The notes below the pieces were generated by a model. It saw nothing but the letters and a program-made list of their open reading frames with translations, was not told the DNA's origin and ran no database searches. Position numbers and translations under genes: made by a program. This document shows positions 60,391-64,000 of a stretch of DNA of 64,000 nucleotides, in pieces. The DNA lies in contig DAOUEK010000002.1 of assembly GCA_034430425.1 (NCBI GenBank), forward strand, positions 1-64,000. Direction: 5' to 3'. Position 1 is the stretch's first letter. Each line of letters begins with the position of its first letter. This stretch comes from WVZH01 sp034430425 (GTDB taxonomy: Bacteria; Chloroflexota; Anaerolineae; Anaerolineales; E44-bin32).

Positions 60391-60735
60391 TTGGCAGAAA
60401 GAAGGAAACTTGAACGGCGGCATTTGATCTATTATCTGCGTGTATTCGAGCGCGGCACCGGGCGCCTCGTGGGACATCTGGTCGATATATCCACTGAAGG
60501 TTTGATGCTGCTTAGTGAGGAACCGATCGAAATCGATCGTGTATTTTACTTCCGCATGACACTTCCGACGGAAATTCGATCGAGTGCGCACGTCACGTTT
60601 ACTGCCCGCAGTATCTGGTGCAAACCCGATAATAGCCCCGATTTCTACGCGACGGGTTTCAGCTTTGAAGAAGTCACCTCCGAAGATATTCGTGTGATTG
60701 AAAACCTGATTGATGCCTATGGGCTTAAAGACTAA
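60391..60735 (+). CDS. PilZ-domain protein (cyclic di-GMP receptor)
   Basis: A 114-residue protein starting at a TTG seven bases after GGAG. The cyclic di-GMP-binding motifs are RRKLERRH (an RxxxR-type motif, about 4-11) and DISTEG (a D/NxSxxG motif, about 33-38). A single PilZ domain with no partner domain suggests it acts through protein contact. No flagellar, pilus or cellulose gene is near. It is the second possible cyclic di-GMP protein in the window after the MshEN-USP fusion. Confidence 0.87.
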   Translation: MAERRKLERRHLIYYLRVFERGTGRLVGHLVDISTEGLMLLSEEPIEIDRVFYFRMTLPTEIRSSAHVTFTARSIWCKPDNSPDFYATGFSFEEVTSEDIRVIENLIDAYGLKD

Positions 60736-60804
60736 ACCCTTTCCCCAATAACTATCGCTGTTTTCTCTTTATTACATCTGGAATAATTAAATATCTACAC
60801 ACTA

Positions 60805-60819
60805 CCGCCGCGACGGCGG
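60805..60819 (+). other. Short GC-rich hairpin between PilZ and oxidoreductase genes
   Basis: CCGCCG-CGA-CGGCGG, a 6-bp stem with a 3-base loop, followed after four bases by TATTTTG. It could be a weak terminator for the PilZ transcript. The rest of 60736-60996 shows no gene I can support. Confidence 0.45.
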
Positions 60820-60996
60820 AGAGTATTTTGCCAATTACCAGGATTGCTGGAAAGCTGATCGTAATGGTGTTTTTGAAGGAGTTTTCTAATAATGATATTC
60901 GTACATGGCAAGTCGGGACGGTTCACACTGGGCTTACACTGCTCTCGGAGCGTATGCTAAGAATGTGCCCGGATCATGCCCGTAGGAGGTATACCT

Positions 60997-61239
60997 ATGG
61001 CAAAGGGGCGTATCGTAATTGATGAATCGCTCTGTAAAGGTTGTGAACTGTGCACTACCGTTTGCCCCAAAGACCTCATCCAAATGGCGTCGAACCGCTT
61101 TACACCAAAAGGGTATCGTCCCGCTGAACTTATAGATCCCGAGGAAGCCTGTACGGGATGTGCGATATGCGCCGTCATCTGTCCTGATGCGGCGATAAGC
61201 GTATACCGATTTGTTGCTGTAGATAAAGTGAATACCTGA
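60997..61239 (+). CDS. korD: 2-oxoacid:ferredoxin oxidoreductase ferredoxin (delta) subunit
   Basis: An 80-residue two-cluster ferredoxin; the start is the ATG six bases after TAGGAGGT. Motifs are CKGCELCTTVC (about 12-22) and CTGCAICAVIC (about 51-61). It is the first of four genes encoding a KGOR/VOR-type complex and delivers electrons from the TPP site to free ferredoxin. Confidence 0.92.
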   Translation: MAKGRIVIDESLCKGCELCTTVCPKDLIQMASNRFTPKGYRPAELIDPEEACTGCAICAVICPDAAISVYRFVAVDKVNT

Positions 61240-61271
61240 GCTGTCAAACCCTGGTAGGGGAGGGAGTTGAC

Positions 61272-62357
61272 GTGGCAAAGGAACTTCTGAAGGGCAATGT
61301 TGCTTTTGCGGAAGCGGCTGTGCGCGCTGGGTGTGAGGCGTATTTCGGTTATCCCATCACCCCGCAGACGGAAGCGCTTGAACATATGTCCAAATGCATG
61401 CTTGAACTCGGACGTGTCTTCATTCAGGCCGAAAGTGAAATCGCTGCTATTAACATGGTCTATGGCGCCGCGTGTGCCGGCGCACGCGTGATGACATCTT
61501 CTTCAAGCCCAGGCGTAAGCCTGATGATGGAGGGGATATCCTACATCGCTGCATCCGAAGTGCCGATCGTTTTGGTAGACATCATGCGTGGCGGTCCCGG
61601 CCTGGGGAATATCGCACCCTCACAAGGGGATTACTTTCAAATCGTCAAAGGCGGGGGACATGGTGATTACCGGCCGCTGGTACTTGCCCCAGCTACTGTT
61701 CAGGAATTAATAGACTTAACCGGTGAAGCATTTGATCTGGCTGAGAAATATCGATGGATTGTTGTCATACTCGCCGATGGATGCCTGGGCCAGATGATGG
61801 AGCCGGCTGAATTGCCGCCGATGCGCGAGGTTCGATCGAAAAAAGCGCGCCCGGCTTGGGCATTGACAGGCGCAAAGAAGCGGGATGCGAATATCATTAC
61901 CTCCATTTATCTCGATCCACTTGAAGCTGAGAGATTTAACCAGCATCTTCAAGAGAAAATGGCACTGATCGAACAGAATGAGGAGCGTTATCATGAATAC
62001 ATGCTTGAAGATGCAGAGATAGGCATCGTGGCTTTCGGCACCGCGGGCCGGGTAGCTCAATCTGCTATTCAAGCAGCCCGTGAGGAAGGAATCAAAGTCG
62101 GATTACTGCGTCCGATTTCGCTGTATCCGTATCCCTATGCCCGGGTACGGGAACTGGCGGATCAAGTCCATGCCATCCTCGTCGTTGAGATGAACAGCGG
62201 CCAGATGCTTGAAGATGTCCATTTGGCGGTGGAAGCGAAAGTGCCGATCTCTTTTTACGGAAAAATGGGAGGTGTAGTTCCGTTCCCGGATGAAATCCTT
62301 GACGAGATCCGTGTGGTCCATACGCAGAAGACCGCGCAGGCTATGCGGAGGAGGTAG
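61272..62357 (+). CDS. korA: 2-oxoacid:ferredoxin oxidoreductase alpha subunit
   Basis: A 361-residue subunit with a GTG start. GYPITPQTEALEHM (about 25-38) is the alpha-subunit TPP-activation motif, with TSSSSPGVSLMMEGISY (about 75) and MRGGPGLGNIAPSQGDY (about 100). The domain-II part ends with GQMLEDV and PFPDEILDEI. It resembles VorB/KorA, so the substrate is a branched-chain 2-oxoacid or 2-oxoglutarate; sequence alone does not decide. The stop shares bases with the ribosome site of the beta gene. Confidence 0.92.
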   Translation: MAKELLKGNVAFAEAAVRAGCEAYFGYPITPQTEALEHMSKCMLELGRVFIQAESEIAAINMVYGAACAGARVMTSSSSPGVSLMMEGISYIAASEVPIVLVDIMRGGPGLGNIAPSQGDYFQIVKGGGHGDYRPLVLAPATVQELIDLTGEAFDLAEKYRWIVVILADGCLGQMMEPAELPPMREVRSKKARPAWALTGAKKRDANIITSIYLDPLEAERFNQHLQEKMALIEQNEERYHEYMLEDAEIGIVAFGTAGRVAQSAIQAAREEGIKVGLLRPISLYPYPYARVRELADQVHAILVVEMNSGQMLEDVHLAVEAKVPISFYGKMGGVVPFPDEILDEIRVVHTQKTAQAMRRR

Positions 62358-62359
62358 TG

Positions 62360-63127
62360 ATGACCACGGATAAAATGGTCGAGATGCTCGTGTATACAAA
62401 ACCAGAATGCCTGACCACGATGGGCACACATTATTGTCCGGGTTGTACACACGGTGTGGCGCATCGACTCATTGCTGAAGTCATCGACGAGCTGGGGATT
62501 CGCGAAGAGACAATCGGTGTTGCGCCGGTGGGATGTGCCGTTTTTGCCTACAACTATTTCGACATGGATTTCGCGGAAGCGGCGCATGGAAGAGCGCCAG
62601 CGATGGCCACAGGGATCAAACGCATCAATCCGGAGCAGTTCGTTTTTACCTATCAAGGCGATGGGGATCTTGCTTCGATCGGGATTGCAGAAATCCTGCA
62701 CGCGGCAACTCGTGGCGAAAATATCACTGTGATTTTTATCAATAACGCCATTTACGGCATGACGGGTGGACAGATGGCCCCTACGTCACTGCCAGGACAG
62801 CATACTTCTTCAACTCCGATGGGCCGAGAAGCTGCATTGCATGGCTTTCCGATCCGTATGTGCGAACTCGTTGCTCAAATGGACGGAGCGGCGTTCGTCA
62901 GCCGGCAGAGTATGCATGATGTCAGGCATATCCGAATGGCAAAGAAGGCGATACGGAAAGCATTCGAAGTTCAGCAGAGATGCCTCGGGCTTTCCCTGGT
63001 TGAGTTGTTGTCGACCTGCCCGACCAATTGGGGTATGAGCGCAATCGAAGCAATGCAGTGGGTGGAAGATCATATGATCCCGGCATTTCCATTGGGTGAC
63101 TATAAGATTCCCGAAGCGGCAGCTTGA
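62360..63127 (+). CDS. korB: 2-oxoacid:ferredoxin oxidoreductase beta subunit (TPP-binding)
   Basis: A 255-residue subunit from the ATG preceded by GGAGGAGG. THYCPGCTHG (about 22-31) begins the TPP domain, YQGDGDLASIG (about 94) is the Mg-TPP motif GDGxx with NNAIYGMTGGQM (about 126). It carries out the decarboxylation chemistry with the alpha subunit. Four tightly spaced genes form one operon. Confidence 0.94.
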   Translation: MTTDKMVEMLVYTKPECLTTMGTHYCPGCTHGVAHRLIAEVIDELGIREETIGVAPVGCAVFAYNYFDMDFAEAAHGRAPAMATGIKRINPEQFVFTYQGDGDLASIGIAEILHAATRGENITVIFINNAIYGMTGGQMAPTSLPGQHTSSTPMGREAALHGFPIRMCELVAQMDGAAFVSRQSMHDVRHIRMAKKAIRKAFEVQQRCLGLSLVELLSTCPTNWGMSAIEAMQWVEDHMIPAFPLGDYKIPEAAA

Positions 63128-63152
63128 CACCTATCATTTTCCGGAGGGAAAC

Positions 63153-63710
63153 ATGCGAGAAGAGATTATTATCTCCGGCTTTGGTGGACAGGGAATTTTA
63201 TTTGCAGGGAAATTATTGGCCTATACAGGGCTGGAAACCGGATTGAACGTTGTCTATTTTCCTTCCTATGGTCCAGAGATGCGGGGTGGAACGGCGCATT
63301 GCACGGTGATCCTCAGCGATGAAGAAATTGGATCGCCGTTTATCCGTAATCCATCCGGCGCCATCGTTATGAATATCCCCTCCATGGATAGGTATGAGCC
63401 GTTGATCAAAGAAGGGGGAGTCCTGGTTGTGAATACGTCGCTGATCGATCGAAGTCCACAACGAAGTGATATCGAAATTATCCCGGTGCCGGCCAACGAG
63501 ATCGCTGAACAGGTTGGGGATAAGAGGCTGGCGAATATTGTATTGCTGGGAGCATTTATTAGAAGCCTGGGTGCTCTCACTATCGATACAGCGGAAAAAT
63601 CACTGCATAGACATATTCCGGAATATCGCCGCAATCTTCTCGAAGCGAACATCGAAGCATTGACTCGCGGTGCCCAACTCGTGGCTGATGTGGAAGTAGA
63701 ATCGACCTAA
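63153..63710 (+). CDS. korC: 2-oxoacid:ferredoxin oxidoreductase gamma subunit
   Basis: A 185-residue subunit; the start is the ATG six bases after GGAGGG rather than a longer frame overlapping the beta gene. ISGFGGQGILFAGKLLA (about 6-22) and SYGPEMRGGTAHCTVILS (about 37-54) are diagnostic of the gamma (CoA-binding) domain. It completes the complex. No terminator is obvious within the next 100 bp. Confidence 0.94.
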   Translation: MREEIIISGFGGQGILFAGKLLAYTGLETGLNVVYFPSYGPEMRGGTAHCTVILSDEEIGSPFIRNPSGAIVMNIPSMDRYEPLIKEGGVLVVNTSLIDRSPQRSDIEIIPVPANEIAEQVGDKRLANIVLLGAFIRSLGALTIDTAEKSLHRHIPEYRRNLLEANIEALTRGAQLVADVEVEST

Positions 63711-63797
63711 ATGAGGAAAACGAAGTGCGTTATTCCTCCGGGATTTTCACAGGAAAAGCCAAAATTACAGCCAACGCAAACGAGCTTATGTGTGTAC

Positions 63798-63830
63798 TTG
63801 GCAGGCTATCTCTCCGCACTGTAGTATAAT
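63798..63830 (+). promoter_or_regulatory. Probable promoter of the truncated right-edge gene
   Basis: A consensus TATAAT (63825-63830) lies 20 bp before an ATG. The best -35, TTGGCA (63798-63803), is at a long 21-bp spacing, so the -10 is the stronger evidence. Confidence 0.45.
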
Positions 63831-63849
63831 GCGCCGGGGCAGGGTAGCA

Positions 63850-64000
63850 ATGAAAAATGATGCTCGCATGAGAATCATAGTATGGATGGGGATTGCCGCT
63901 TGTGTTGTAATGTTGTTGCTTTTATCGACCGGCGCATCCGTCATCTCTGAGGTCGCCCAAGCTACAGTAATTCTTACCGTCACCGGAACACCGGAAGGCC
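63850..64000 (+). CDS. Exported or membrane-anchored protein, 3' end outside the window
   Basis: An open frame from the ATG at 63850 to the right edge (50 residues). A basic start (MKNDARMR) is followed by a hydrophobic segment (about 9-31) and then VAQATVILTVTGTPEG, so this is a signal peptide or anchor and the start of an external domain. AGGG lies a few bases upstream. The family cannot be named from this fragment. Confidence 0.6.
   Translation, partial: MKNDARMRIIVWMGIAACVVMLLLLSTGASVISEVAQATVILTVTGTPEG

Noticed and set aside
60828..61022. 64-codon open frame before the oxidoreductase operon
   Set aside because: TTG start without a ribosome site, overlaps the strong AGGAGG and start of the ferredoxin subunit, and has no recognisable features.

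Overview
This window is about 64 kb from an anaerobic, H2-metabolising bacterium. NAD-dependent DNA ligase, peptide deformylase and RlmI make it bacterial. Paired HdrABC/MvhADG genes, a membrane-bound group 4 [NiFe] hydrogenase, a CooC-like ATPase, formate-tetrahydrofolate ligase and a 2-oxoacid:ferredoxin oxidoreductase point to ferredoxin-based, Wood-Ljungdahl-type metabolism. The gene mix resembles Anaerolineae-like Chloroflexota, but that placement is an inference. I saw no rRNA, tRNA, CRISPR array or insertion sequence.

Layout. 1-3.5 kb: a Qmo/Hdr-like cluster (HdrA-like protein cut by the left edge, a small winged-helix protein, an HdrC-HdrE fusion, a DsrE-like protein), closed by a strong terminator. 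3.5-8.2 kb (minus): LysR regulator, metallo-beta-lactamase lipoprotein, CooC/MinD-like ATPase, peptide deformylase, radical SAM protein. 8.4-12.0 kb (plus): XRE-cupin regulator, then two NifX-like proteins flanking twin ferredoxin-containing ATPases and a MIP18-family protein. 12.1-19.7 kb (minus): hdrCBA-mvhDGA, a maturation protease and a free-standing cyclic-nucleotide-binding domain, preceded by a CRP-like box. 20-23.8 kb (minus): two histidine kinases and a receiver protein. 23.9-34.7 kb (minus): an eleven-gene group 4 hydrogenase operon including its HycI protease, then a truncated second hydrogenase large subunit, a frame-broken protease and a pentapeptide-repeat protein. 35-41.4 kb (minus): two paralogous kinase/regulator pairs, one with a decayed regulator, plus a TauE-like permease and a MshEN-USP fusion. 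41.7-43.6 kb (plus): fhs. 43.8-44.6 kb: a decayed TolB-like lipoprotein. 44.6-50.0 kb (minus): an unusual five-gene operon. 50.2-60.7 kb (plus): lipid, repair, rRNA-modification and membrane genes. 61-63.7 kb (plus): a four-subunit 2-oxoacid:ferredoxin oxidoreductase. A truncated signal-peptide gene runs off the right edge.

How the genes work together (inference): the MvhADG-HdrABC complex would couple H2 oxidation to ferredoxin and disulfide reduction by flavin-based bifurcation. The membrane hydrogenase would exchange ferredoxin electrons with protons while pumping ions. The 2-oxoacid oxidoreductase makes or uses reduced ferredoxin, and Fhs activates formate.

Two observations stand out. 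First, the 44.6-50.0 kb operon encodes a membrane-anchored DUF2207 protein ending in an alternating Cys-Ala tail. Its last codons overlap a PqqD-like/radical SAM/SPASM enzyme, followed by a paralog that has lost its radical SAM and SPASM cysteines and by a methyltransferase. This looks like an undescribed post-translational modification system acting on the tail of a large membrane protein. Second, three minus-strand promoters (hydrogenase operon, pentapeptide gene, MshEN-USP gene) share one architecture: four TGTTAC-like repeats at 11, 11 and 12 bp steps ending 10 bp upstream of a -10 box. This defines a local PhoB-like regulon, probably controlled by the OmpR-family regulator at 34987-35667.
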